NCBI RefSeq assembly: GCF_041146395.1
Contig: NC_090989.1
Location: 53,594,501-53,658,500, forward strand
Length of the DNA: 64,000 bases
DNA from: Eulemur rufifrons
Lineage: Eukaryota > Chordata > Mammalia > Primates > Lemuridae
Direction of reading: 5' to 3'
The notes beneath the pieces were generated by a model. The model did no database searches. It was not told the origin of the DNA and was given only the letters and a program-made list of their open reading frames with translations. Shown piece after piece: positions 37,045 to 49,433 of this stretch. Position numbers and translations under genes: made by a program. Each line of letters begins with the position of its first letter. The first letter of the stretch is position 1.

Positions 37045-37235
37045 TTCATTCTATTACAAATAAATTATCCCATTAATTCTCACAACGACCTTGAGAGTAG
37101 GTGATACTATTCCCATTTTATATATAAGAAAATAGAAGATCAAAGGTTGATACAAATCACAAGCGGCACACAGGTCTGAATTTGAACCTGGGTCAGTCTG
37201 TCAGAGTGCAGAGCCCAACTCCTTTCCATAACATA
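37045..37235 (-). repeat. MIR
   Basis: Antisense MIR: 'ctcacaacgaccttgagagt', 'attcccattttatatataag', 'gcacacaggtctgaatttg' and 'aacctgggtcagtctg'. Confidence 0.87.
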
Positions 37236-39391
37236 ATGCTACTTCATGCTTTTGTACAATTGTCTTCCAATTCAAGGCAAGGATCATATACTTTTTTTTT
37301 TTTTTTTGGTGTCTCTCAAAATCTCTAACATAGCATTGGTTAACAAATTTGTCTTAATTGCTCATGGTTGCTGATAGTTCACATATTGGCACTTGAATAT
37401 TTGGATCATCATAAGTTACCCATGAGGTTTTCCTTCAGGTCAGGGACTATACCACATGTTGTTGACGACTTGATGAACAATGCTATGGAGGTAGGTATGG
37501 ACAATTTTTCCTCCAAAGCCCTTGTGGCAGCTTTGGTTCAGACCTTCTTGTAAAAGGTCTGCTCATATTATATAGGTTCATAAAGAGGCAATGGTAGCGT
37601 CATCAACCAGGAAAGTTGACTAAGAAATGGTTTGCTTTTGAAATTAAGGCAACTTTAATGATCTGAAATCATGTTATTATAATACCAATGCAGTTTTTCA
37701 TTAAAAAAGAACAAACAAAAACAAAAAACAACTTCTGTAAGGAGTCAGAAAAATGATGTGTCGTTAGGGTGAATGCAGCTGATTTAAGGACTGGCTATGC
37801 AGGTTATTTGCTTCTCTTTTTTTTTGCCTGCTTTTGGGTTACAGTCACCTTTCCAATCTCATTGTCATGACTCATGGGCATGCAGTACTGATGCCCAAAC
37901 AGGGTACTGATATTAAGAGTTGTTTTTGTTTCTTTGTTTGGTTACCATAAACCATAAACCTAAATGTTAGCAACTCATGAGCTCTTCCAGATGTTCCCCA
38001 GTTTTTATAACATACCGTGGAGGCCCTATCAATGATCCTAACAATTCAGAGTGCACTGATGCTTCCCTGAGCTGGAATCAGTCTCTCGAAAGATGCCCAC
38101 AAAAAGCTAACCAGGTACAACTGGTAAAGGACTTATCTCAGTTTCAAGGCCGGGAGATAGTTCCATCCACTCACTGCTTTATTCATATATCTTTCTTGAG
38201 CCCCAGAAAGTGTTACACTCTGTTCAAGGCACTGGAGATGACATATTTCATAATAAACACCAGAGGCTTCATTGCCAAACTCTCAAAATACTTCTGTCAG
38301 TGGTGGTCTGGCCATCAAGTTTTTGAAAATGTCTACAGATTACAAAAATAAAACAAATAGACTTGCCAGTCTGTTCCTGAGGCCAGCTGTAAGCCAAATA
38401 AAGACCTAAATGACCACAGAGGACAAAATGACAAAATTCAATCAAAAAAGTTATATGGTTCCTGGTTACTAAACAAGGTAGTCAAATCTAATCTTAATAT
38501 AAACCACACCATAGATATTCCTTCCTGTTTTAGCAATCTGAGTTCACCTGTGATATTCAGAATAGTAACTGAAAGATTATTACTATAAAAGGTGAAAAAA
38601 CACAAATACCAGTATTTCAGAGAAAGGTAAATGTTGCTTCACATTAGAACACCTGCACAATGTCAATTTGGAATATGTGTTCCACCAAGATGAATAAAAG
38701 CATGCACATGTATTTTAAAAATAAAATTAGTACTTTATCACTCTGACTTGAATCTCAGCAAATTATTCCTACTCAAATTCTGTAATTGCTGGTATTGGTA
38801 ATTTTATTCCTCTGGTGTTCCTGAATTTTGCAGCTTTCTTCAAATTGATCATTTGCTTTCCCGACCATCTGTTGTGGTGTGGCAACCTAATTCTCCCAGT
38901 TGCCTTTTCGGACGCATCCCCTAGGATATTTAGTCTGTATGGTTGCTTCTTATTTCTCGTCTGGTGACGCAACTTGAATAGACTGCTTACCTCTTTAATA
39001 GGATGTGTGGTCATCTAGTCCCACTGTTTCATTTTTATTTTTACTGCTTTTACTAAGCATGATGTAGTAACAACTGATCAGACTGTATCATGTTTAGGAG
39101 CCACTGATAATGCCAGATCCATTCCCAGTTCTGGGGTGGTATAGAGTTTGCCTGAAGTAAGGCTGAACTGCCAATTTATCACATAGCAGTGCACAGAAGT
39201 TTTTAACTGAACTTAGACAAACCCTTAATTACAACAGTACCACAGGGCATGGCTCCAGTAACAGTGGAACTACAGTAACATCTACTCAGACATTGATTCT
39301 CCTGACAAAGCCTGACATACCTATAAGAAGTGCTAGAAAAGAATTTCTACTTTCTCCCCATCTAGGATTAACTAGGACAAACCTGAACTTT

Positions 39392-39741
39392 ATTTATTTA
39401 TTTATTTATTTATTATTTTTTGAGACAGAGTCTCACTCTGTTGCCCAGCCTACAGTGAGTGCTGTGGCATCAGCCTAGCTCACAGCAACCTCAAACTCCT
39501 GGGCTTAAGCAATCCTACTGCCTCAGCCTCCCAAGTAGCTGGGACTAAAGGTATGTGCCACCATGCCCAGCTAATTTTTTCTATATATATTTTTAGTTGG
39601 CCAGATAATTTCTTTCTATTTTTAGTAGAGATGGGGTCTCACTCTTGGTCAGGCTGGTCTCGAACTCCTGACCTCGAGCAATCCACCGGCCTCGGCCTCC
39701 CAGAGTGCTAGGATTACAGGTGTGAGCCACCGCGCCTGGCC
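39392..39741 (-). repeat. Alu dimer with exact target duplication
   Basis: Full reverse Alu with the strepsirrhine internal insert (TATATATTTTTAGTTGGCCA and ATTTCTTTCTATTTTTAG). A (TTTA)n tail adjoins AAACCTGAACTTT at 39379-39391, repeated exactly at 39742-39754. Confidence 0.97.
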
Positions 39742-40434
39742 AAACCTGAACTTTTACACATAGGTTTGGAAATGCTTGAGACAGAAAATAGTTCAGAATA
39801 TGCAGTATTCATTAAAAGAGAGGGCAGGACGTGTGTTTTGAGGAAGGGAAGATAGGAAATAGGATTTTCTGGAGGCCAAAGGTAAGGCAGCACCAGCTCA
39901 TGGGAGGGATTGGTGGTAAATTACGACCACAGCCATATTACTAGAGTGATAATCTTAGACGAGAAAAAGACTCTCTTTTCCAAGAGCCAGGAATTAGTGG
40001 AGGAGAAGATGATCCTGATGACTATTAATTGGACTCTAGGTTGACCAGGAGGAGAAGTCAGGCTTTAAGAAGAAAATAACTATATTGTGTAGGTCATCTT
40101 TAAGGTGGATAAGTTGAGGAACTGGCTAAAGGAAAGTTAGCTTAATCTGGGCAAGACTGGACAATGGCTTGTTCTTTTAAAATTGATGCAAGACTCTTTG
40201 GCTGCAGATGCCTATATGAAATTTTGGAAACCTGTCCAAACCCAAATGCTTAATGTCAGCCAGTGCAGTATATATGTGTACCTTGAAATCTTCACGCCTG
40301 AGTAAAGCATATATATGTACTTCAGCTGACCTGAGTAGAATGAGCTGCTTAAAATGATGTAGGGGACAGTTATGAAGGTGAAAGATAAAGGAAGGAAGAA
40401 GTCATAATGAGGAGTGATTAAAAAAGTAGGAGCT

Positions 40435-40590
40435 GAAGTCAAACAGTTGGAGTTCAAGGTACCCACTTCCTGGCAGTGTGACCCTAGCGGGTTTTATTTT
40501 CCCCATCTGTAAAATAGGGATGAAAAGAATACTTGCCCCTCAGGTTTTTAAAAGGTGAGATGAGATGATATCTAAGAAGAACAGTACCTG
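40435..40590 (+). repeat. MIR 5'/core part
   Basis: 'ttcctggcagtgtgaccc', 'ttttccccatctgtaaaata' and 'gggatgaaaagaatacttgc' match MIR. Confidence 0.85.
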
Positions 40591-42293
40591 CATTTCACCA
40601 TGGCCACAGAGAAAGAGGAAAGACTAACTCCACTGCACACATATACTAGAACTTCAGAACAATTCAGTTTCATAGGGTCAGAGATGATAAATCTGGATCA
40701 CACTAGTTACCCTGAAACGGTGGAGATAACTGTAGCTGTGCTACCAAGATTGCGAGAGATGATGAAAGAAGTTTGCTGTAGTGCAGATGGAGTCCCACAC
40801 GAACTGTCTCCAAAGGTCCAACTGGGAGCCTATCTAGGGCATTCTGAAGAGGATTGAAATGTTTTTTTAAAAACTCCTCATTATTTTCATGACAGTTTTT
40901 TAATCTCTATAAAATGCCTAACGTTTTAACTGAATCCCAGTTGGAAACTTGCACAGTTCCAAATAATGTGCAAGGTCTTACCAAGAACAATCTCATTGCA
41001 TGCACTTTGAAAATAAATGGCCTGCATTGGCTAAAAGGCCAAGCATAAATTAATATCAAAAGAGAAAATGCCACAGAAGTGACACCAACAGCATATATGA
41101 CTAAAGCAACTGGAGATGAGGCAAATGAATCCCCACACCATATGGATGATTTGCGAGTATGTTAAATGTGAGACATGGAATAGAACAAAGCGACAGATGT
41201 TAAAAATGACCAGAAAATAAGGATTATCCCACTGGGAGAAGAAGAAACAGAAGAATGTGCTTTATAAAAATAGCTTTGCTAGACCATAGGCCTTAGAGTA
41301 AAAAAATATGAAGCGTATTCAATCAAGAATTGGGAGGTGAGGGGGAGAGGATTAGCAAACAAAATTATTACTATTATAACAGTGAGCCAAGCAGCAAAGT
41401 GATATTGGAGAATGAATAATCATATGCCTGAAATAATCAGTAATAGTAAGATTAAATATAAATCTGAAAAGTAACCAATACTATTATCATTTCATGAAAT
41501 TGCACAGCTATCAGTACAAGAACCAGAGTGAGGTGTTGCCCAAAATGTGGCTGAGAGGGAAATAAAGTGCCCTAATATGGAAAAAAACTCCTTTCAAAAG
41601 GCAGACTGATAGACATTATTAATATGGCAAAATAAAAAATATGCCAACAAGAATAGATTTTTTCCAGACAATGTGAAAAAACAAATACAGTTACGGGGCA
41701 GAGGCAGGCAGGGGGCAAAGGTTTCCTGAGTCAGTGTCCTTTTAGCATTTTTTTTTTTTTTTACCATTTTGCATTTTTACCATTACCATAGTAGCATTGG
41801 TAATGTCACCCCCGTCACCCCTTTTGGGGAGGTGGACATAGCAGGCTGTCTTAGCTGCAAGCCTTTTAAATATTCAGGAACCTAGCTCACCAGCAACTGT
41901 CAGATTATAATTGGCCAGCTCATGCAGACTGCCATATAGGGAGAGAATGCATAGTTTAAGTCAATATGTGCCTGCCAGTTGGACTGAGGTATTTATCTTT
42001 TAAATGACCACACTGACATTATGCTATTATACAACAGTCTCAAAATCATTCCTATGAGAGGAACTTTCTTTGGTGTGCTGAACATACCATATTTCTGAGT
42101 CTATTACACCTAAAAATAAGACCCTGGGTCCCACACCCAGTAAATTCACCAAAATAATAAATACCACCTTTAGGAGTTGGGGGAGGGCGGCCTATGTGGT
42201 AGCTAATTGTTCTTAAGGGACAAACTCCTGCACCAGAATTAGCACTGAGTGCCTTCCTTCTTGAAACTGAACAGACACCAGGGCAGAATGAAA

Positions 42294-42313
42294 GCACGCG
42301 TGTGCGCACACGC
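42294..42313. repeat. alternating purine-pyrimidine tract with 16-bp palindrome
   Basis: Twenty bases alternate purine and pyrimidine. Within them GCGTGTGCGCACACGC (42298-42313) is its own reverse complement. CpG dinucleotides are concentrated here in an otherwise CpG-poor intron. Confidence 0.95.
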
Positions 42314-43985
42314 TATAATTAGAAGATAACTGGGAAGGAGTACAGAGGTTAAGGGGGATCTTTTTTTAATTTCTGAGTTTAAGAAAGTATAGACAGACAT
42401 GCATTCAGAAGCAATTATTTCCTACTTAAATTACTGCAACTATAGCCAAATAGAAATTAATGTGCATCTCTGGATAATGCATATTTATCCAAGTTAATTA
42501 GCTACCGTTAGTTTGAATACAGACATCCTGCTAGGATCACAGAGACACAAATAAATCACACCACACTTACATAATATAAGAATCTGAGAAATGTTATGCA
42601 AAAAGACAATATTTTAAATATACTGTCATAGCTAATTTATGAAAAAGCACTTGCTGAAGGCTCTATACAAAGCTTAGAGAGGTGACAAAGTAATGGCTAC
42701 GTGGAAAACACACACAGACTGAAAATTTTGCAAAGTAAGTGGTGAATAGTAATACTTGCAGGTATGGCTGTATTACATTTGCTTTGAAGAGGTAAAGGGA
42801 GGTTGGTGTTATTTACAACACTAGTTGCAGTTTTGTCTTCCTTTCTAGGCTCTGATTAAATTTTGACCTGATTCCTCTTGAAAATACTTAGATGTTTACT
42901 TTTTTCACTTAGTTGTTCCTTATTGTTAATATTAAAGATTTTTATTCACAAATCACTCCTAGACCTTTTCAACATCCCTTCAAATGGATTCTTAGAACAA
43001 TTATAATTTATAGATGAAATGATGTTATGCCTGGGAGTAATGCGGGTAAGGAGAGAATATGATGAAATAAGACTGGCTATGAGTTGGTAACCAATGGAGT
43101 TGAGAAATGGGCACACAGGAGTTGATTATACTATGTTTGAAATTATTCTATAATAAAAAATTTAAAAACTAAAACCTTCACTGTAGTTGTGTCATGTACC
43201 TTGTGACAACGATTTTCTGATGAAGGACAAATTAATTAAGGTAAAGTCAAAAGAAATTATATGTTCCTCATTGGCTCAGGTGTAATTTAAATCTAATCCA
43301 CAATTCTAAATAGCATTTTGCGTGAGGTACCTTACCTAAAGACATGTGCAATGAGGCCAGGTTCTTTTCTAAATGCTCTCACTTATCATGTCAAAAGTGG
43401 TAACCATCTAGGATACTGCAGTTATTGTTATTTAAGTTCACGTTTGGTTGTAAGCTTCTCAGCAATTAAGGTATTAATAAAAAGGGAACTATAGTAATAA
43501 AATTTATATTTTGATAAAAGAAAATATCAAATAGATTTTTCCCTTTAGACAAATTCTAATGTCTAAATGAACTTTTAGTGTTTATTATAACACAAAGGAC
43601 ATTACATAACATAATGGATAACATGGCTTTGCAGAAGAAGTGTTTCTCATATGGTCAGTCCTTGAATCCCTTCTTCCTAAACACCAAGAGCTTTTTACAT
43701 CTGGTTCAGTGAAGGCAAAGCAACTCTACAGTAGCCCAAATATGCAGCTCTTAGATATCAACTGTCATTTTAGAATCAGGGATACATTATCCAGAGGAGT
43801 AAATGGAAAGCATGCCCATATTCCCTGAACAGACTTCTCTCAGCAAGATTTTGGGCAGTGGCCTAATTTAAGTCGATCTAGAGTTATACTTTCTGGTTGA
43901 AAGTCCAAATTATGAATTACAGAAAGGTTCATATGCTTTGGATTTGGGAATAAGGCTTGTCATGACCTTCAAATTACAGATATAA

Positions 43986-44030
43986 TTTTTATGTATTTAT
44001 ATATGTATGTATGTATGTATGTATATATAA
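43986..44030 (+). repeat. (TATG)n / AT-rich simple repeat
   Basis: Successive TATG units flanked by TATATA, about 200 bases downstream in transcript sense of the 44237 exon donor. Confidence 0.85.
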
Positions 44031-44236
44031 ACTTTCTCACCCTAATAATTAAAATGGAGTTTAGTAGAGTTATATCTCTACTAGTTTATGTAGGCTTGGC
44101 AAGTAACTTAACTAACTTCTCAGAGTCCCTATTCAAGTAAATGTTCCAGTTACTTTGAGGCACTAATGGATACCTCTAATCTTTATGAATGTGCATCAAT
44201 CTCAAGGTGTCATTCAGCCAGTAAAGTTTATCTTAC

Positions 44237-44341
44237 CAGGATTATATCTGGATCACTGCTGCTGGTTTCAACCTCAATCAGAGCCTTACATTTCTGTACA
44301 GGGTTTAGACTCTGCTCCCTTTTCATTTCCCAAGGAGAGGC
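44237..44341 (-). CDS. MORC1: MORC1 coding exon with candidate SUMO-interacting motif
   Basis: This 105-base exon encodes 35 residues, ASPWEMKREQSLNP through SSSDPDIIL. Human has AASWEMKRKQSLNF through TSDSDIIL. The acceptor is TTTCTTGCTATAG/GCC and the donor CTG/GTAAGA; both junctions are phase 0. The exon ends in a Ser/Asp run followed by DIIL, and the next exon begins with V. The joined DIILV after acidic and serine residues looks like a SUMO-interacting motif (inference). Confidence 0.93.
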
Positions 44342-44944
44342 CTATAGCAAGAAATTAACAAAAAATATACAAGGATTAGTAGCAACCAATGGTACACATT
44401 AAACCACTTTCATCTTGTTATTTCATTCAGCCTCTATTTACTGCAGACTTCTATAGGATATACAGTGAAAATTCAATTTCTGATCTTTGCCTTCAAGAAG
44501 TATATGATTTAGATAAGCACATGTAGAAGTTCAGTAACAACGCACAACAATAAAAAAGAATGTCACAAGTCAAATTAAGTATGAATGAGTGATATAAACT
44601 GTGGTGCAAAACAGTGAGTCAAAGGGCCTGCAGTATTTTGCAAAGGATCTGCATGAATTACTGTTTGTATACTGGATAATATCTCATATGGATATGTACA
44701 TAGTTCTTAAAACTTACATAGATGTGGGTGGGGAGAATAAGACATACATTAATTTCAAAATATCTATGATGGCTTTCTCTTATTACATAGTTATTAATCA
44801 ATGGATACTAGACATATTTAGTACTATGTGGGATGTCTGCAGTAACTTTTTGATACTGAAAAAATATTTTCCTATTTGAAAGGTGGGAAAACACTAAAAT
44901 AGAAAAGTTATGCTGCAGGAAAAGGAATCCCATAATTGGAATGG

Positions 44945-45058
44945 CTAGAGTAGACTCTTACCTTCCTAAGGGCAGGGGTTGTGTCTTATGAATATCTGAG
45001 TCCTTAGCACCTTGCCCAGAGTAAATGTTTAACATGTTTGTTGAGTGAACTGAATTAA
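44945..45058 (+). repeat. L2 3' end
   Basis: 'ctaagggcaggggttgtgtc', 'ccttagcaccttgcccagag' and 'aacatgtttgttgagtgaac' are the L2 terminal phrases. Confidence 0.82.
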
Positions 45059-45736
45059 CTAAAGACAGTGAAAGAATATTCAAAGGAATTGAAATGTCCA
45101 GATGTAGAAAATAAGCACATTATTTTTATTAGGATCCCTATTTTTAAGAAATGGGGAAAAAAGTTGTTTAAGATAAATAAAGTAGAACCTTCTGAGAAAG
45201 GCAAGGGTGTGATATAAATAATTCTTTAGGAAGAACACTAAGCTAAGTAATTACTTGCATTAATAGAGCTAAACTGTGGTCCATATAAGCTAAAATATTA
45301 GCTAATTCCAGAGCCATTTTTTTTGTCAAGCTTTTGAAACACATGGTAAGATTTACTTGGAGTATATCTGCCTTTCTAATTCCATGCTGCTTAGGCTAAT
45401 ATTAAAATTAATTACATTTCCTGCACCTTCTCTGTTTGGTAATGATTGTAATGCCTAGTGTGTTTATTGGAGAGGAGATTAGAAATAATCCTCAAGTAAT
45501 CAAAAGTTGTTTCAATTGCAGTTTAAAACCTGATTAAATTCATTTTTCAAGTGCTTATAAAGAATTTCATGGTCTCTTGATTTACCCACCTCATTTCTAG
45601 ATTTTCTAAAATATAGAATGTCTTCTGGAATGAAATTAGCTTACCTTTCCAAGAGCTCATATGCAACCTGTCTCCATTTCTGCATCTTTTACTTGCTGGT
45701 CAATCCCTTCTAATCTGGTTTCTGCCCTCTTTACCC

Positions 45737-45766
45737 CAACAACAACAACAACAACAACAACAACAA
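45737..45766 (+). repeat. (CAA)n microsatellite
   Basis: Ten uninterrupted CAA units. Confidence 0.96.
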
Positions 45767-46379
45767 ATTCTTCCTGAGAGCATCCCTATTACCCTTAAAT
45801 CATTAAATCAATGGTCATTTTTCAGGCCTTTGCCTACTTGAGTTGGCCTCTCAACAGAATTTAGTCTTTTGACTGCCTCTCTTCAAATCACCTTTTTTTC
45901 CCTCTTGGGAAATTTGATATAATGATATAACAAATTCCTGATTTCTCTTCTTACTGCTCTGCCAATTCTTTCACAATCATCTGCGCATACCTATACTCCA
46001 ATAGCTAGCCATAAAATGCTAAAATTCCACAAGTTTCTGTCTAGTCCTTCTTTCTTCCTACCCTTCAATCTCACTCATAAACTTCAGAAGTTTATGTTTC
46101 CTGTTTAAACCTCACTTCTGAAATCCAGACTCATATGTGATTTCTCACGTGGCACATGCTCCTGAAGGTCTCAAAATAAGCTGAACTCATGCTCCCTTCC
46201 ACAATATCAGTCATCTTCTAGGACTCCCTATTTCAATAAATTGAATCACCATCCAACCAGGTGAAAGAGCTTGAAATTCTGTAGTCATTCTTGCCATTTC
46301 CTTCTGTGCTGCCCTGTAAATCCAATACAGACCGGCCACAAGATGGGGCAGTGTTACCTCCCCCACCACCATAATCCAA

Positions 46380-46450
46380 GCCCACATTAAAGTGACTTCT
46401 CCATTAGACCACTGTCATAGCCTCCTAATTGCTCTGCCTGCATTCACTCT
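46380..46450 (+). repeat. L2, left part of a split copy
   Basis: 'ttagaccactgtcatagcct' and 'cctaattgctctgcctgca' precede the LTR. The element resumes after 46960. Confidence 0.78.
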
Positions 46451-46960
46451 TGTTAAATATAACTGTTAAGCAATCATCCACTGGTTATCAATCCCAGGGG
46501 AGGCCTCTAAACACTCTATTGTATGTTGGTATTAGAGTTGCCAAAGGAAACACACGGGATGGAACAAGGCTTTATTTACATAGTGAAGAGACAGAGAAAG
46601 ACAGGCTCAGTAGTGACCATCAGTCCCCATGCCCTGCAGTTCTCCCTCCCCCCCAACAACCAACACAGGGCAATTGGCCACACATACCCTTCTCATGCTA
46701 TAGAACGACACTGTCCCCCTCTCTGAGGAGGACAGATATAGCAGTGGGGTTGACCAGGTGCACATGACACAAATGCTTAACAAAGGAATAAACATTGGCT
46801 TCGCAAGAGACAAAAATATTCCCACACAAAGTGATAAGCCCAGCACAGGCCATATGGGCTCTTTATCTCTCAGTAAGAAAGTGTCCCAGGCCCCAGGTCT
46901 ATCCTTATGTGGACAACTGGGGGTCAAATGACTGTATGCATGAGAGTGTCTTTCCCAACA
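46451..46960 (-). mobile_element. solo LTR of an endogenous retrovirus
   Basis: A 510-bp block. Read on the minus strand it starts TGTTGGGAAAG, ends ATTTAACA, and carries AATAAA followed by GCCTTGTTCC about 105 bases before its end. It is bounded by ACTCT at 46446-46450 and 46961-46965. L2 sequence is continuous on either side once it is removed. No internal retroviral genes are present. Confidence 0.8.
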
Positions 46961-46965
46961 ACTCT

Positions 46966-47525
46966 GCTCTCTACTAACCTTTGGTCCATACTTAGCCAAA
47001 GCAGCCTTTACCAAAGGAAAATTTGGTCATGCCACTCCCCTGCTTGAAACTCTTCAATGGCTTTCTGTTACTTTTAGGATAAATACAAAACCCTTCAATC
47101 AAGGCCTGTAGGACCTGCCCTACTCCTCTCATACCACATCCCTTTCCATCTCTGTGCTCTGCCATAGCTGAATTGTCTTTTTAGAGTTCTTTGTATTCAC
47201 CACATTTTGTCTATATGGCAAATGCTGTTTGCATTGCTTGGAAATTCTTTCCTTCCTTTCTTACCTATTTAATCGGAATTCAATCCTAAAAGCTTAGTCA
47301 CCATGTTTTTCTAGGAAGACATCCCTGTTCTACCAGAGTCAAATCCCCTATTACAAACACTCATGCCACTGTGTCATAAAAACTGCCACAGTAGCAATTT
47401 ACGTTTGTCTGTGTAATTACTGAGTGTCTGTCTCTATTGCCAAACTGTAAGTTTGTTGGAGGCAGGAACCATATGTGGTTTTTCTCACAGTTGAATCACC
47501 TGTAGCTGGTATATTGAGTGGCACA
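46966..47525 (+). repeat. L2, right part of the split copy
   Basis: 'atgccactcccctgcttgaa', 'ctcttcaatggctttctgtt', 'aaggcctgtaggacctgcc', 'aactgtaagtttgttggagg' and 'cacctgtagctggtatattg' follow L2 to its 3' end. Confidence 0.88.
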
Positions 47526-48254
47526 TAATAAAATTACAAATACACACACACAGATACATATGTATATATGTGTGTATGTACATATATATGGCTACATGAA
47601 GAGTATGTATGTGTATATCTATTCACTTTGTATAGCTTTACATATACACATACACATATATGCTATACTAAGAAAGACCCTATATTTAAAGTCTAAAATG
47701 TGTTGTTCTAACACTGGAGCACACTCTTCACTTCTCAATGGATTATATGTTTTTAGAGCATGCAATATGTCTACACAATAAACCAACAAAGCCCAATCTT
47801 GACATTGCACAGCTAATAAGTTTTTCTGGAATTCAGAGTTAAAGAAGATAACACTATAAAGTGATAAAACTATTTTTTATATGTTACAAACATGCAGTAC
47901 TTTGAACACAGGGTTGAATAAATATCTGCTGAATATATAAACCTGTACATTCAAATGTGATACATAATTTAAAGCAACAGAAAAACTAAAATTCTGTAGT
48001 GTAGACAGATTCAGCTTGGCTTATATAATTTCCAGAAAAGATTTTGGGCAAAAATTTCAGAATTATAGGGAAATAGATTTGAAACATTTTAAGAGGATGA
48101 GCTATCCAAAAGAGAAAAAAGCAAAGGCAGTCTTACGTGATAAGGATTTTCACCAAAGATTTTCAAAAAGAGTGTGTACATCATTTGCCAAAGATATTAC
48201 AAAGGAATGTGTGAGAGATTTCCATAATGTAGCTATTGTTCTACGTAATTCCCT

Positions 48255-48350
48255 TTGAAAGGACCATGTCTAAGATATCTTATCTCTCACCGTGCCTTAC
48301 CCAGTGTCTTGCACTGGGCAGAAGCTCAGTAGATATTTGCTGATCAGATG
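48255..48350 (+). repeat. L2 3' end scrap
   Basis: 'gtgccttacccagtgtcttg' and 'gaagctcagtagatatttgc' resemble the L2 terminus. Confidence 0.6.
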
Positions 48351-48929
48351 AGTTTATTGCTTTCAGACCTTATGGCAATTCATTTGACTACTTTCCATGG
48401 TGGACCACATCTACCCTTCAAGGGCGAATTTAATTTGTGGAAATAGTAAAAAGGCATTAGAAGTCAAATTTCATAAACAAGGTAGATAAACTTGGTAATA
48501 AATTTTGACTTACACAAGATGTGAAATGGAAGTTAGCAAGATGATATCTGTAATCATTCAGTACTGAACCTGGCACAGGGTAAGTGCCCACACAACTGTA
48601 GGTATTATTATTATAAGCTCAGTCAAAGCAAAAATTCTCAAAAGCAATTAAATAATGCTAACACTGGAAGAATGAATGTGTTGTGATTCTTTTGAAAGAA
48701 ACAAATTCATTTACACATATGAAAATTCTGGGGTAGAACATTTGTTAAAATTGGTCTCAACACTTAGTTGTATGTTAACATTATATTCCGTTTTGACTAC
48801 AGGGGTAACAATATGTATGATTTAGCTATGCATTTTTCCTATAAAGACCAAATGCAAAACCCTAAAGATTAAAGGTTTATCCTAAATGAATTTTTCTCTC
48901 TTAAATACAGATTTAAAATCTTTTCCCAC

Positions 48930-48980
48930 CTGGGCATTCCTCAGAGGCCTTTCACTTGGTTGAGCTCTCCAGACACTGAG
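48930..48980 (-). CDS. MORC1: MORC1 small coding exon with altered 5' end
   Basis: The frame TGG-AGA-GCT-CAA encodes WRAQPSERPLRNAQ, matching human WRAQPTEGCLKNAQ, and ends at CAG/GTGGGA in phase 0. Upstream, ATTGCTAATATC resembles the human codons for IANI but sits in another frame, and the frame shared with WRAQ has a TAA at about 48987-48989. The best start keeping the frame open is the acceptor AATATCAG/CTC at 48981-48982, giving 17 codons (LSVWRAQ...). The exon is phase 0 on both sides, so skipping it would also keep frame. The call is sound for the 3' part and less certain for the acceptor. Confidence 0.75.
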
Positions 48981-49187
48981 CTGATATTAGCAATCTAACT
49001 TTTCTTCCAAAACAGAAAATACAGAAAAGAAAAAAAAATTGGGACCTTGTCCAGGAAACAAAGACTGCAATGTACATTCTAAAATTAGAGTGCTTTAAAA
49101 ATGTGAAAGTGAAGCAAAACCTTAACCAAATGCTATTTCCAGAACAAGTGAATTATTATACATTTTGTGAATGAGAAAAAGAAATAC

Positions 49188-49433
49188 CTGGGGTCTCTCC
49201 GCTAGTTTGACATTTTCTGTCAGAGCTGCTGGATGTCTCTGCTGTTGAGGCTTCATTTTCTCCCGCATATGCTTTTTCTTAATTTTAGTCTCGGAAACAT
49301 ATTCTACATCAGAGTCTGTATTTTCTGTGTCTCTTTTTTGGCCTCTATGGCTGCCCAAAAGCCCAAAGGATGAAAGAGTTTCATGCTTCAAGTCATCACC
49401 CGAAAGCCTGATATTCTGAGTTTTGGTATTTTC
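49188..49433 (-). CDS. MORC1: MORC1 coding exon (acidic/basic linker)
   Basis: This 246-base exon encodes 82 residues from ENTKTQNIRLSGDDLKHE to KLAERPQ. It is the longest exon here and the clearest match to MORC1: human has ENTKTQKIRLLGDDLKHE at the same place. It carries an acidic patch (TENTDSDVEYVSE), then a basic run (KIKKKHMREKMK) that could be a nuclear localisation signal, then a Gln-rich QQQ. The acceptor is TTGTTATTTAAG/GAA. The donor CAG/GTATTT is weaker than its neighbours. Both junctions are phase 0. Confidence 0.95.

Larger units (their letters stand above)
30872..44236 (-). other. MORC1 largest intron in the window
   Basis: About 13.4 kb. Recognised pieces are L1 (31.0), L2 (34.4, 36.1), the unnamed repeat (34.2, 35.1), MIR (37.0, 40.4) and Alu (39.4). 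The stretches 31480-34190, 37240-39370, 40600-42290 and 42320-44230 hold no gene I can support. An 85-codon plus frame at 40600-40857 is unrecognised. Confidence 0.55.
44342..48929 (-). other. MORC1 intron
   Basis: Contains L2 pieces, a CAA microsatellite, a solo LTR and AT-rich simple DNA at 47540-47665. 45630-46340 is pyrimidine-rich and resembles the reverse of the unnamed old repeat. 47670-48250 shows nothing recognised. Confidence 0.6.

Noticed and set aside
40600..40857. An 85-codon plus frame beginning with ATG
   Set aside because: No recognised family, no splice or promoter context, and opposite to the host gene. Length is within chance for this size of window.
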